Below, in pieces: positions 32,701 through 39,614 of a DNA stretch of 52,189 bases (the first letter of the stretch is position 1; each line of letters opens with the position of its first letter). The translations under genes were made by a program, and so were the position numbers. A model generated the notes under the pieces. That model had not been told where the DNA came from and made no database searches. It saw nothing but the letters and a program-made list of their open reading frames with translations. This stretch comes from Thermoanaerobaculum aquaticum (GTDB lineage: Bacteria > Acidobacteriota > Thermoanaerobaculia > Thermoanaerobaculales > Thermoanaerobaculaceae): NCBI RefSeq assembly GCF_000687145.1, contig NZ_JMFG01000020.1, forward strand, positions 146,749-198,937. Reading direction: 5' to 3'.

Positions 32701-33081
32701 CGCCTTAGCCTTTTCGGTGGCTGCCCCCTTGTCCCAGGTAACCCAGCTCACCTGCTCGCGAATGTTGGCCATTTGAAACAGGAACGGGTTCACACCTCCC
32801 TTGGCTGTGGCTCCGCGAAATGTGGGCTCATGCATGAGGGGAGAGCAGGAAGCCACCACCACCCGGTTCACCCCAAGCTCGGCAATGTCCTTTTGAATGA
32901 GCTCCTGACCGGGATCCGAGCACATGAACGGGTACTCCCGGGCCACCACCACCCCCGGCAGGGTTTGGGCAAAGGCCACCACTTCGGCCACATCCACTTT
33001 GGACGCAATGTTGATGCCGCAGCGGCACACGTAAACCCCTATGCGGGGGCCGCCGTTGCCAGCGTGGTACCCGTCAGGCAT
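29716..33081 (-). CDS. hdrA: HdrA with inserted NfnB/GltD-type flavoprotein module
   Basis: 1121 aa, far longer than a usual HdrA (about 650). Residues 1-295: HdrA N-part, YVCRCGINI (C19, C21), FAD motif VVGGGIAGIHAAL at 155-167, and FeS ligands ECTGCGECEKVCPVE (253-266). Residues about 296-770: a complete GltD/NfnB-like unit with cysteines PPCQAGCPLH, CGRVCTHPC, a second FAD motif IVGSGPAGLACAFEL (394-408), NAD(P)-site VVGGGNSALDAA (524-535) followed by YRRTRNEMPA (550-559), and CLACGICCDCQLCATVC (757-773). Then the HdrA C-part (780-1030; CVGSRDQRYHKYCSRVCC) and two 4Fe-4S motifs (CSGCKTCVPLCP, CKGCGTCVAACP). It is an electron-bifurcation candidate. GGGAGG lies 6 bases above ATG 33081. Confidence 0.93.
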   Translation of the reverse strand: MPDGYHAGNGGPRIGVYVCRCGINIASKVDVAEVVAFAQTLPGVVVAREYPFMCSDPGQELIQKDIAELGVNRVVVASCSPLMHEPTFRGATAKGGVNPFLFQMANIREQVSWVTWDKGAATEKAKALVAGAVSRVWHHAPLERKRVEVHRDVLVVGGGIAGIHAALTAADSGKTVYLVEREPSIGGHMAMFDKTFPTLDCAACILTPKMTAVASHPNIKLLSYSEVEKVDGFVGNFTVTVRRKARYVDVEECTGCGECEKVCPVEVPSEFNQGLSTRKAIYRPFPQAVPGAYTISRRGMPPCQAGCPLHQAAQAYVALIAQGRFDEALKVILRDNPLPAICGRVCTHPCMTHCTRCGVDEPVSLPALKRFVVDQAGDYDFPRPEKELPQRVAIVGSGPAGLACAFELRQRGYQVTVFEKASLPGGMLTLGIPAFRLPREVIAADMRRFERLGVEFRLGVEVGKHITVEELRRQFAAVFVGIGAHRERKLNVPGEDLPGVFPGVDFLRRVNLGESVRLSGHVVVVGGGNSALDAARTALRCGAETVTVAYRRTRNEMPADPAEIEAAEAEGVRFEFLVAPVAFVGRDRLSAVRLQRMQLGEPDSSGRPRPVPIPGSEFEMPADAVIVTVGQEAEAEKLGLPTERWGTLRADADTLETPIPGVFAGGDCVTGPDVVVTAMAAGKKAAESIHRFIQGQDLREGREREVHVVQAWEVDTEGLPVKPRVPVPEIPLPERRSFREVHTGYTREQAMEEAKRCLACGICCDCQLCATVCERKAIHYDDKDELIELPVGAIIVATGFAPFDPKRIPEYGYGRYPNVFTSLEVERLVNASGPTGGEVRLRDGRIPKSVGIIHCVGSRDQRYHKYCSRVCCMYSLKLAHLIHERTGAEVYNFYIDMRTPGKGYEEFYLRLMEEGVHCIRGRVAEVTDWAMSPEEEGKLVLRVEDTNIGVVRRIPVDMVVLSVALEARPDAEEVRRTFNMSCSAEGWFLERHPKLAPVATFTDGVWVAGACQGPKDIPDTVAQAGAAAGEALALLDRGYVELEPNVAWIDEEACSGCKTCVPLCPYSAITFDGEKGKSRINEALCKGCGTCVAACPSGAAQQQLFTDRQILAEIKGVLAYV

Positions 33082-33974
33082 AGACACCTCCCAGCCGGCG
33101 CTCCAGAGCCGGCTCGAGCGGGACCAGCATGCGCTGGAGGCCCAGAGCCTTGCGCTCCAGGCCAAAAGCCACACCTATCAGCTGGGTGAAGAACACCGCT
33201 GGCAAGGCCGCCAGGTCCGGGTATTCCACGCGAACTTTGCGCTGGAAACACTCGAGGTTGCACTCGCAAAACGGGCAGGCCGTTATGACCACATCGGCCT
33301 TGCGGTGCTGCGCTTCTTTGAGCAGGATGTAGGAAAGCCGGAGGCCCACCTCTTCCACAGTTCCGGTAAGCGACCCACCGCAACAGCGGGTCTTCAGCGG
33401 CCAATCCACCGGCTCGGCTCCCAAAGCCTCCACAAGCCTGTCCAGCGACTGCGGGTTTGCCGGGTCATCGAAGGTGGCAAAGGGGCGGGTAAGGAGGCAA
33501 CCGTAGTAGCTCACCACGCGCAGGCCGGTGAGGGGCTTTTTCACCGCTTGGCGTATCCGTCCCAAACCCACGTCGTTGACCAGCACATCCAAAGGGTGTC
33601 GCACCCTCACCGAACCCCGGTAGGTGAGACCTGCATCCTTCAGGGCCCCGCGCAGCGCGTCGGCCACTCCTCCTCCGTTGCTTACCGCCTTCTGGGCCTT
33701 CTTCATGACCACGTAACACGCCGGACAAGGGGTGATGAGGTCCACATGGTCGTTTCCCGCTTGGGCCTTCGGCCAGCGCCAGGTTGCGCAGCGAAAGCCC
33801 CCAGGAGCGGGCCTCGTCCACCGCCATGTACATGGTGGCCCCACAGCAGTTCCAGTCCTCCACCTCGCGGTAGGAGACGCTCAAAACCCCGAGGATGGCC
33901 TCCAGGGACTCCTCGTAAGCGCGCCCCGTGGCCTTCAGCGCGCAACAGCACCCCGGGTAGTAGAGGTAGCTCAT
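33074..33974 (-). pseudogene. hdrB: HdrB, split by a single-base frameshift
   Basis: The N-terminal part (from ATG 33974) reads MSYLYYPGCCC...DWNCCGATMY...LRNLALAEG and then leaves frame. The rest (ending at 33074) reads QAGNDHVDLITPCPACY... in the next frame. Dropping one G of the GGCCC near 33764-33768 (within GAAGGCCCAAG on the minus strand) restores a continuous 299-residue protein, the normal HdrB length. It then carries both CCG domains: GCCC...NCCGA...TPCPAC and YYGC...TRCCGGS...ACPFCECN, ligands of the noncubane clusters. Either a sequencing or assembly error, a real mutation, or recoding. The ATG overlaps the hdrC stop by 4 bases and GGGAGG lies 7 bases upstream, so the locus is intact otherwise. 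Confidence 0.85.
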
Positions 33975-34645
33975 GCCACACCTCCCTTTCCGCCAGCCGC
34001 TGACACGGCCACTCCGGGCGGCGTATGGGCCTGCAACGGTCCGGGTGGGCCTCCTCTTGCCGCTAACCTGGACTCCAGCCCGGAAAGCAACGCGGAAAGC
34101 TGACGGCGGTTGCGGATGCGGTCGGCCACAATCCCCAGCCGGCCTTTGAGGAAAAGCTTGACGCCGAGACCCGCTTTACCCACGTGCCGCCAGGGACCGG
34201 CCTTGAGATACATGCGCAGGGTGACTTCCCCCTCGGAGTTACGCCCCCTCTTGGCCACCACCTTGAAGAACTCCCGAGCCAAGATGGGAACTGGAAACCG
34301 ACGGGGGTAAACCCCCTCGTGGATGGCCATGCGCTTGAGCGCGTACATCACCTCGGTAATGGGGATCTTTTGCGGGCAGGCAACCGTGCAGGCGTAGCAA
34401 GAAGCGCACAGCCAAATCGTGAAGCAGGAAAGCACGTCATCCCGCATCCCCGCCCGGGTCATGGCCACGATGCGCCGGGGGGTGTAGTCCATGTAGTGGC
34501 TCACCGGGCAGGTTGCCGCGCAGGTCCCACACTGGATACACCGCGCCACCGCTTCCCCCTCGGGTATCGCCATGACCTTCTTTGGGAAAGCAGGATCCAG
34601 CTGGTGTTGATACCGGATCCGCCAGGCCTTCGTCCAGTGGCCCAT
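33971..34645 (-). CDS. hdrC: HdrC, two-[4Fe-4S] electron carrier
   Basis: 224 aa. Two ferredoxin-like motifs: C36, C39, C42, C46 and C80, C83, C86, C90 (the second as CASCYACTVACP). It bridges HdrA to HdrB. The C-terminal 120 residues are basic and Pro/Gly-rich. The start is ATG 34645 with GGAGGT 5 bases upstream, the first gene of the hydrogenase/Hdr operon, behind a near-consensus promoter. Confidence 0.93.
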   Translation of the reverse strand: MGHWTKAWRIRYQHQLDPAFPKKVMAIPEGEAVARCIQCGTCAATCPVSHYMDYTPRRIVAMTRAGMRDDVLSCFTIWLCASCYACTVACPQKIPITEVMYALKRMAIHEGVYPRRFPVPILAREFFKVVAKRGRNSEGEVTLRMYLKAGPWRHVGKAGLGVKLFLKGRLGIVADRIRNRRQLSALLSGLESRLAARGGPPGPLQAHTPPGVAVSAAGGKGGVA

Positions 34646-34670
34646 GTCACACCTCCATTTTTCGTTTGTC

Positions 34671-34722
34671 ACTTTAAGACATTGTGAAAGAGATGTCAAG
34701 CACGCATCGCTCCCTTTAAGAC
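34671..34722 (-). promoter_or_regulatory. Promoter of the hdr-mvh operon with flanking direct repeats
   Basis: On the minus strand a perfect TTGACA (34694-34699), a 17-base spacer and TAAAGT (34671-34676) lie about 26 bases above ATG 34645. The 9-base word CTTTAAGAC (plus strand) occurs at 34672-34680, overlapping the -10, and again at 34714-34722, 42 bases away, or four helical turns. This spacing suggests a regulator binding the same DNA face. Confidence 0.75.
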
Positions 34723-34748
34723 CCTTCCCCATGCTGGGAGAGCCAAAG

Positions 34749-34757
34749 TGCTAAAAT
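34749..34757 (+). promoter_or_regulatory. Extended -10 of gmd, leaderless arrangement
   Basis: TGC-TAAAAT (34749-34757) is a good extended -10 ending exactly 6 bases before ATG 34764. No Shine-Dalgarno and no clear -35 are visible. Confidence 0.55.
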
Positions 34758-34763
34758 CCTCGC

Positions 34764-35810
34764 ATGAAACGAGCACTGATTACCGGCATCACAGGACAGG
34801 ACGGGTCATTCTTAGCGGAGTTTCTTCTCGAAAAGGGCTACGAGGTCCACGGCCTGGTGCGGCGGTCCTCAAGCTTCAACCGCGCCCGCATTGACCACCT
34901 GCGGTCGGACGGCCGCTTTCGCCGGCGGTTTTTCCTCCACTACGGCGACCTCTCGGATGCCGATTCCCTGCACGAAGCGGTGCGACAAACCAAGCCGGAT
35001 GAGGTTTACAACCTTGCCGCTCAGTCGCACGTGGGGGTGTCATTCCATCAGCCCACCTACACCGCCGACGTGGTGGCTCTCGGTGCCTTGCGGCTCTTGG
35101 AAGCAGTGCGCCAGCTGGCACCCGAAGCCCGTTATTACCAGGCTTCTTCCTCCGAGCTCTTCGGCAAGGCCCAGGAGGTACCGCAAAGCGAAAAGACGCC
35201 GTTTCACCCCCGCTCCCCTTACGCCGTGGCCAAGCTCTTTGCCTTCTGGGCCACCGTCAACTACCGCGAAGCTTACGGCCTTTTTGCCTGCAACGGCATC
35301 CTTTTCAACCACGAATCCCCCCGCCGGGGCGAAAACTTCGTGACCCGCAAGATCACCAAAGCGGTGGCCGAGTTTGCCACCGGCCTGCGCGAGGAACCTC
35401 TAGCACTGGGCAACCTCGAAGCCCGCAGGGACTGGGGTTTTGCCGGCGATTACGTGGAAGCCATGTGGTTGATCCTGCAGCAGCAGGAGCCGGACGACTA
35501 TGTGGTGGGCACAGGGGAAACCCACTCCGTCCGCGAGTTCTGCCAGCTCGCCTTTAGCGAAATTGGCATTGAGCTGCAGTGGGAAGGCCAAGGCGTGGAG
35601 GAAAAGGGGCTCGACCGCAAAACCGGCAAGGTCCTGGTGGTGGTGGACCCCCGCTACTTCCGTCCTGCGGAGGTGGAGCTCCTGCAAGCCGATCCCCGGA
35701 AGGCCAAGGAAAGGCTCGGCTGGCAGCCCAAGGTCTCGTTCCCGGAGCTTGTGCGGCTCATGGTGCAGGCGGACATCCAAGAGCTCACCAAGAAACACCA
35801 GGGGCGGTAG
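34764..35810 (+). CDS. gmd: GDP-mannose 4,6-dehydratase
   Basis: 348 aa. Short-chain dehydrogenase fold: [17 protein letters not shown] with the NADP-binding GxxGxxG at 8-14, [14 protein letters not shown] near 84-97, the catalytic SSSELFGK region and [12 protein letters not shown] with Tyr and Lys near 150-156, and [17 protein letters not shown]. Makes GDP-4-keto-6-deoxymannose for rhamnose, fucose or perosamine-type surface sugars. The partner gene that would finish the sugar is not in the window. Confidence 0.96.
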   Translation: MKRALITGITGQDGSFLAEFLLEKGYEVHGLVRRSSSFNRARIDHLRSDGRFRRRFFLHYGDLSDADSLHEAVRQTKPDEVYNLAAQSHVGVSFHQPTYTADVVALGALRLLEAVRQLAPEARYYQASSSELFGKAQEVPQSEKTPFHPRSPYAVAKLFAFWATVNYREAYGLFACNGILFNHESPRRGENFVTRKITKAVAEFATGLREEPLALGNLEARRDWGFAGDYVEAMWLILQQQEPDDYVVGTGETHSVREFCQLAFSEIGIELQWEGQGVEEKGLDRKTGKVLVVVDPRYFRPAEVELLQADPRKAKERLGWQPKVSFPELVRLMVQADIQELTKKHQGR

Positions 35811-35867
35811 CCCACGATGCGCGCTGGTGGCCCTTGGCAGCACAGCACAACGTGAGGCGCGGGGGCA

Positions 35868-37157
35868 GTGGTGGGAAAACCCAGCTGGCCCTGGAAGCTC
35901 CCTTCCGCCTTCCTTAAAAACACCGCCGGCCTCTATCTCGATACCTTCACCAGCTACCTTTTCCCCCTCATCACGCTTCCCTACGTGGTGCGCGTGTTGG
36001 GCGCCCGTGGCTTTGGCCTGGTGGCCTTCGCCCAGTCCTTTGTGGGTTATCTCAACGTTCTTGTGGATTTTGCCCTGGCCTTTTCGGGCACCCGGGCGGT
36101 AGCTCAATGCTCGCCCGACCGCAGAGAGATAAGCCAGGTTGTTGCTAACGGGCTCGCTCTTCGGCTGGGGTTGGCCACGGTGTTTTTCCCGCTTGTCTTC
36201 TTTCTTTGCCACAGCTTTGCTGCTTTCCGCGAGGCCAAAACGGTTGTTCTTATTCTGTACCTCACCTCCTTCGCCACCGCGATCAGCGCCAGTTGGCTCT
36301 TCTTAGCCTTTGAAGAGATGTGGGTTCTCGCCCGGGTTAATCTCCTCATCAACCTGGGCGTGATGGCCGCGATTTTCACCCTGGTTCGTTCCGCGGATGA
36401 CGTGGTGGTTTACGCGGCCATCCTGGCGGCAGGACCGTTGGCCGGAAGCGTAATTTCCCTGAGCCTTGCCTTTCGGCGGTTCCCCATCGCTCCGATCTTG
36501 CCAAGAATTTCGGGCGTTCTGACCATGGCGCGTACCGGGTTTACCCTCTCGCTTTCGCAGGTCCTCATCGCCCTCTACACCACCGGCAACTCCTTCATTT
36601 TGGGAACGCTGGCTAGCAAAGAGACGGTAGGCTACTTCGCCGCCGCTGACAAGATTGTGCGTGCGGTGCTGCGCTTGGTGGCCCCTCTCACCACCGGCAT
36701 CTTTCCGCGGATGGTTCACGTTGCCAAACGGTCGGTGACTGAGCTTTTGAGTCGCACGCGTTTACTGCTCATTCTCTACGCTGTAATGGGTTTTGGCTTA
36801 ACTCTGCTCCTATGGCTTTCAGCACCGTGGGTGGTGCCATGGTTTTTCGGCTCTAGCTTCTCGGCCACCGTACCCGTACTGAGGATCCTTAGCCTCATCA
36901 TCTTTTTTAACGCCTGTACTAACGTGCTGGGCTTTCATCTTCTCCTACCCGCAGGGCATGACCGAGCCTTCACCGCTATTACCCTCATTGCCGGGATGGT
37001 GGACGTAGCACTGGCGGGGCTTTTCGTCCCTAACTGGCAAGCAGTGGGTATGGCCTTGGCCATTGTGGGCACCGAGGCCTTTGTGGCCGCGGCGCTGGCC
37101 GGAGCAGGATGGAGGCTATTCCGGCGAGAGAGCGCTAGCACCGATGAAAAGGACTAG
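35868..37157 (+). CDS. Polysaccharide flippase (Wzx/MOP superfamily)
   Basis: 429 aa with about 12-14 membrane helices along the whole length and the Wzx opening FLKNTAGLYLDTFTSYLFPLITLPYVVRVLG. It would move lipid-linked oligosaccharide across the inner membrane. GTG 35868 is the earliest start (TGA in frame five codons before); no obvious Shine-Dalgarno except a GGGGG stretch. It follows gmd by 57 bases and is part of the surface-polysaccharide segment. Confidence 0.88.
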   Translation: MVGKPSWPWKLPSAFLKNTAGLYLDTFTSYLFPLITLPYVVRVLGARGFGLVAFAQSFVGYLNVLVDFALAFSGTRAVAQCSPDRREISQVVANGLALRLGLATVFFPLVFFLCHSFAAFREAKTVVLILYLTSFATAISASWLFLAFEEMWVLARVNLLINLGVMAAIFTLVRSADDVVVYAAILAAGPLAGSVISLSLAFRRFPIAPILPRISGVLTMARTGFTLSLSQVLIALYTTGNSFILGTLASKETVGYFAAADKIVRAVLRLVAPLTTGIFPRMVHVAKRSVTELLSRTRLLLILYAVMGFGLTLLLWLSAPWVVPWFFGSSFSATVPVLRILSLIIFFNACTNVLGFHLLLPAGHDRAFTAITLIAGMVDVALAGLFVPNWQAVGMALAIVGTEAFVAAALAGAGWRLFRRESASTDEKD

Positions 37158-37279
37158 CCCGGGCCCGCTGTTTTCGTACCTTAAGGAGAAATGTCCGTAG
37201 AAACTTGCTCAGCGGTTTGCTGCAGGCAATTCGAAGGTTTTGGCTGAAAAACGCTGTCCACGCATGTGAACTCAAGGTT

Positions 37280-37297
37280 TTTTACCAATGGTAAAAT
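37280..37297 (+). promoter_or_regulatory. Palindromic operator overlapping the -10 of the FkbM gene
   Basis: A 17-base perfect palindrome TTTTACCA-A-TGGTAAAA (37280-37296) overlaps an extended -10, TGG-TAAAAT (37289-37297), which ends 6 bases before ATG 37304. A regulator on the palindrome would cover the -10 completely. The 146-base gap (37158-37303) is otherwise featureless and AT-richer than its neighbours. Confidence 0.6.
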
Positions 37298-37303
37298 AGC
37301 AAC

Positions 37304-38278
37304 ATGGATTTCGGAAAAACCCGACTGCGTTTGTGGCTCCTTGAGGGGCTATCGCTATTGTTGCGAGGTCGATCCTTGGATAGCTTCGAACGCGCAGGTC
37401 TCAAAGTCCAGTTGCCCTTGGGTGGGTTCCGCCAGGCCGCACGGTGGCTACTTTTGCGCGATTTTGGCGGTGAAAAACCGGGTTTCGACAGCGTCGCCCT
37501 GGTGGTCCCCGTTTTGCAAGGAAAGTTCAGGTTGGCGCTAGCTCCCGACGATTGGTCGGTTAGTGGCTCCATCTTGGAGCACCGCTTTTGGGAGCCCGAG
37601 GTTACCGCCTTTCTTGCGGCTACTGTGCAACCAGGGTGGACGGTGCTAGACGTAGGCGCCAATGTGGGCTTCCACACGTTCCATGCAGCCACTCTAGTCG
37701 GCCCCAGCGGCCTGGTGTACGCGGTGGAGCCCGACCCTCGGAACGCCGTCCTTCTGCGTTTAACCGCTGCTCTGGCGCCCGAGCTTCGGGTAACCGTTAT
37801 CGAAGCGGCCCTTTCCGACCGTGATGGAGAGATAGTTCTTATGGAACCCGGAGAGGCCGGACGCACCGGCATTGGAGTCACCCACCACGATGGGCAAGTC
37901 CTGGAAAAGGCGGCAAAAACAGCTGGTGCACGGTTTACCAAAGTTCCCGCCCTTTGTTGGGACCGCCATTTTCAGGATGTGCCTCTTCACTTGGTAAAAA
38001 TCGACGTAGAAGGGTACGAGCCGTTTGTCGTGCGCGGTATGGAGCAGTCGCTCGTGCGATGGCAACCTATCGTAGTTACGGAATTTGCCCCTTCCCATTT
38101 GCAGCACGTTGGGGGCATTGAGCCGCTTTCCTACCTGCAATGGTTTCAAGAGCGAGGCTTTCGGTTGTTCCTTATCGATGACCCCTCCGGCACGCTCATT
38201 CCTGCGGACGCAGAAACCGTGATGAGGTCCCTCCACGGACGCCCAGGGGTAAACCTGGCCTTCCTCCCGAATTCCTAG
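37304..38278 (+). CDS. FkbM-family SAM-dependent methyltransferase
   Basis: 324 aa. The SAM motif VLDVGANVGFHTFHAATLVG near 109-128, YAVEPDPRNAVLL, and the FkbM signature VKIDVEGYEPFVVRGM near 227-242. Probably O-methylates a sugar of the surface polysaccharide; the substrate cannot be read from sequence. Leaderless start (see the overlapping palindrome and -10). The gene is visibly less GC-rich than the neighbouring housekeeping genes, hinting at transfer. Confidence 0.88.
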   Translation: MDFGKTRLRLWLLEGLSLLLRGRSLDSFERAGLKVQLPLGGFRQAARWLLLRDFGGEKPGFDSVALVVPVLQGKFRLALAPDDWSVSGSILEHRFWEPEVTAFLAATVQPGWTVLDVGANVGFHTFHAATLVGPSGLVYAVEPDPRNAVLLRLTAALAPELRVTVIEAALSDRDGEIVLMEPGEAGRTGIGVTHHDGQVLEKAAKTAGARFTKVPALCWDRHFQDVPLHLVKIDVEGYEPFVVRGMEQSLVRWQPIVVTEFAPSHLQHVGGIEPLSYLQWFQERGFRLFLIDDPSGTLIPADAETVMRSLHGRPGVNLAFLPNS

Positions 38279-38379
38279 GCGGAGGATCACCCGACGTCGT
38301 CCAAGGAGGGCCATGCCGGAAAATGGTTCCACACAGGCCATGTCAAGAAAAACGCTTCCATGACCTATACTCAAACGCG

Positions 38380-39585
38380 ATGGAAGGGGAAAGCCTCAGC
38401 AAACCAAAAACCGGTGGTAGCAAGAAAGTGTTTATTGACCTTGCTCCCTTTGTGACAGCTTCCGCCTTCCAAGGAATTGGACGCTACTTACGCGAGCTAC
38501 TAGGGGCCTTTGGAAAGCTTGACCCCGCTCACTGGAAAGACCTGGAAGCGGTGGGCCTTGACACCCAATCTTGGCCTTGGAAGACGGTTAAAATCGAGGA
38601 GCTTCTTAAGGAGAATGGTGTACCAAAGGTAACTGCACCTATCCCCGCAAAGAGCACATGGCGACATCGAATGGCTGGACGGTACCTAAAAGCGCTTGGT
38701 TGTGCTTGCTACCATCAACCCGAGCCCCACCACACCCCAATTTTTGCTGGGGTTCCCCTAGTACTTTCGATCCACGACATCATTCCCATCGAGTTCCCGC
38801 ATCTCTACTCGAGAAAAGCTCCCCGAATACGTTTGTGCATTAACCTTGCCCTGATGAAATTTCGGACGCTTAGTGCATCGCACATTATCACGGGGTCGCA
38901 ATACGTCAAAGAGCAACTGCAGCGCCGATTTCAGGTCCCTCCAGCAAAAATCTCGGTGGCCTACTATGGCGTGGATTTGAATCGCTTCCACCCCCACACC
39001 GCATTGGAAGAGGAGAGGCGAGTCGCCAGGGACTACAACATCAACGGTCCTTACTTTCTTTACGTCGGGACAGCAGATCCACGAAAGAACTTGGGCTTTC
39101 TTTTGGAAGCAATGGCCGCCAGCCAAACAGAGATTCCCCTACTGGTGGCCGGACGCATTCACGATCTCCACCGACCTCAGCTTCAAGCCAAACTGCAACA
39201 GCTCCAGCTTGGAAATAAAGTTCGCTTTCTCGGGTACGTAGCGGAAGATGACTTGCCTGCCTTGTACCGTCATAGCCTCGCCTTGCTCTTCCCAAGCCTC
39301 AGCGAGGGATTTGGCCTCCCGGTAGTAGAAGCCATGGCCTGCGGAACGCCGGTGGTGGCTTTTGCCAACAGCTCCATTCCCGAGGTGGCCGGTGATGCCG
39401 CGTGGCTTGTCCCTACCAACGACCTTCCGGCCTTCGTAGAGGCCATGAAGGTTCTGGCGGTAAACCACGAAAAAAGGCAAGAGCTCGTGGCCACAGGCCT
39501 GGAACGGGCCAAGCTGTTCACCTGGGAAAACACTGCTCGGGCGGTGCTGGGCGTATACCGCCGGGTGCTGGGCTTGCCGCAGTAA
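38380..39585 (+). CDS. Glycosyltransferase family 4 (GT-B)
   Basis: 401 aa. SQYVKEQLQRRF and the GT4 motifs GTADPRKNL near residue 218 and PSLSEGFGLPVVEAMACGTPVV near 303-324, including the E-x7-E nucleotide-sugar motif. N-terminal domain begins KKVFIDLAPF with IGRYLRELL. TATACT (38366-38371) lies 8 bases before ATG 38380 and there is no Shine-Dalgarno, again a nearly leaderless arrangement; a longer in-frame start at 38323 would swallow this -10. Uses an unknown sugar donor. Confidence 0.9.
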   Translation: MEGESLSKPKTGGSKKVFIDLAPFVTASAFQGIGRYLRELLGAFGKLDPAHWKDLEAVGLDTQSWPWKTVKIEELLKENGVPKVTAPIPAKSTWRHRMAGRYLKALGCACYHQPEPHHTPIFAGVPLVLSIHDIIPIEFPHLYSRKAPRIRLCINLALMKFRTLSASHIITGSQYVKEQLQRRFQVPPAKISVAYYGVDLNRFHPHTALEEERRVARDYNINGPYFLYVGTADPRKNLGFLLEAMAASQTEIPLLVAGRIHDLHRPQLQAKLQQLQLGNKVRFLGYVAEDDLPALYRHSLALLFPSLSEGFGLPVVEAMACGTPVVAFANSSIPEVAGDAAWLVPTNDLPAFVEAMKVLAVNHEKRQELVATGLERAKLFTWENTARAVLGVYRRVLGLPQ

Positions 39586-39614
39586 GCTGCTAGCATTTCC
39601 CGCTGGAGGTGGGC

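Noticed and set aside
29716-33081. HdrA could be two separate genes (HdrA and an NfnB/GltD protein)
   Set aside because: The frame is uninterrupted for 1121 codons and HdrA signatures occur both before and after the inserted part, so it is one protein.
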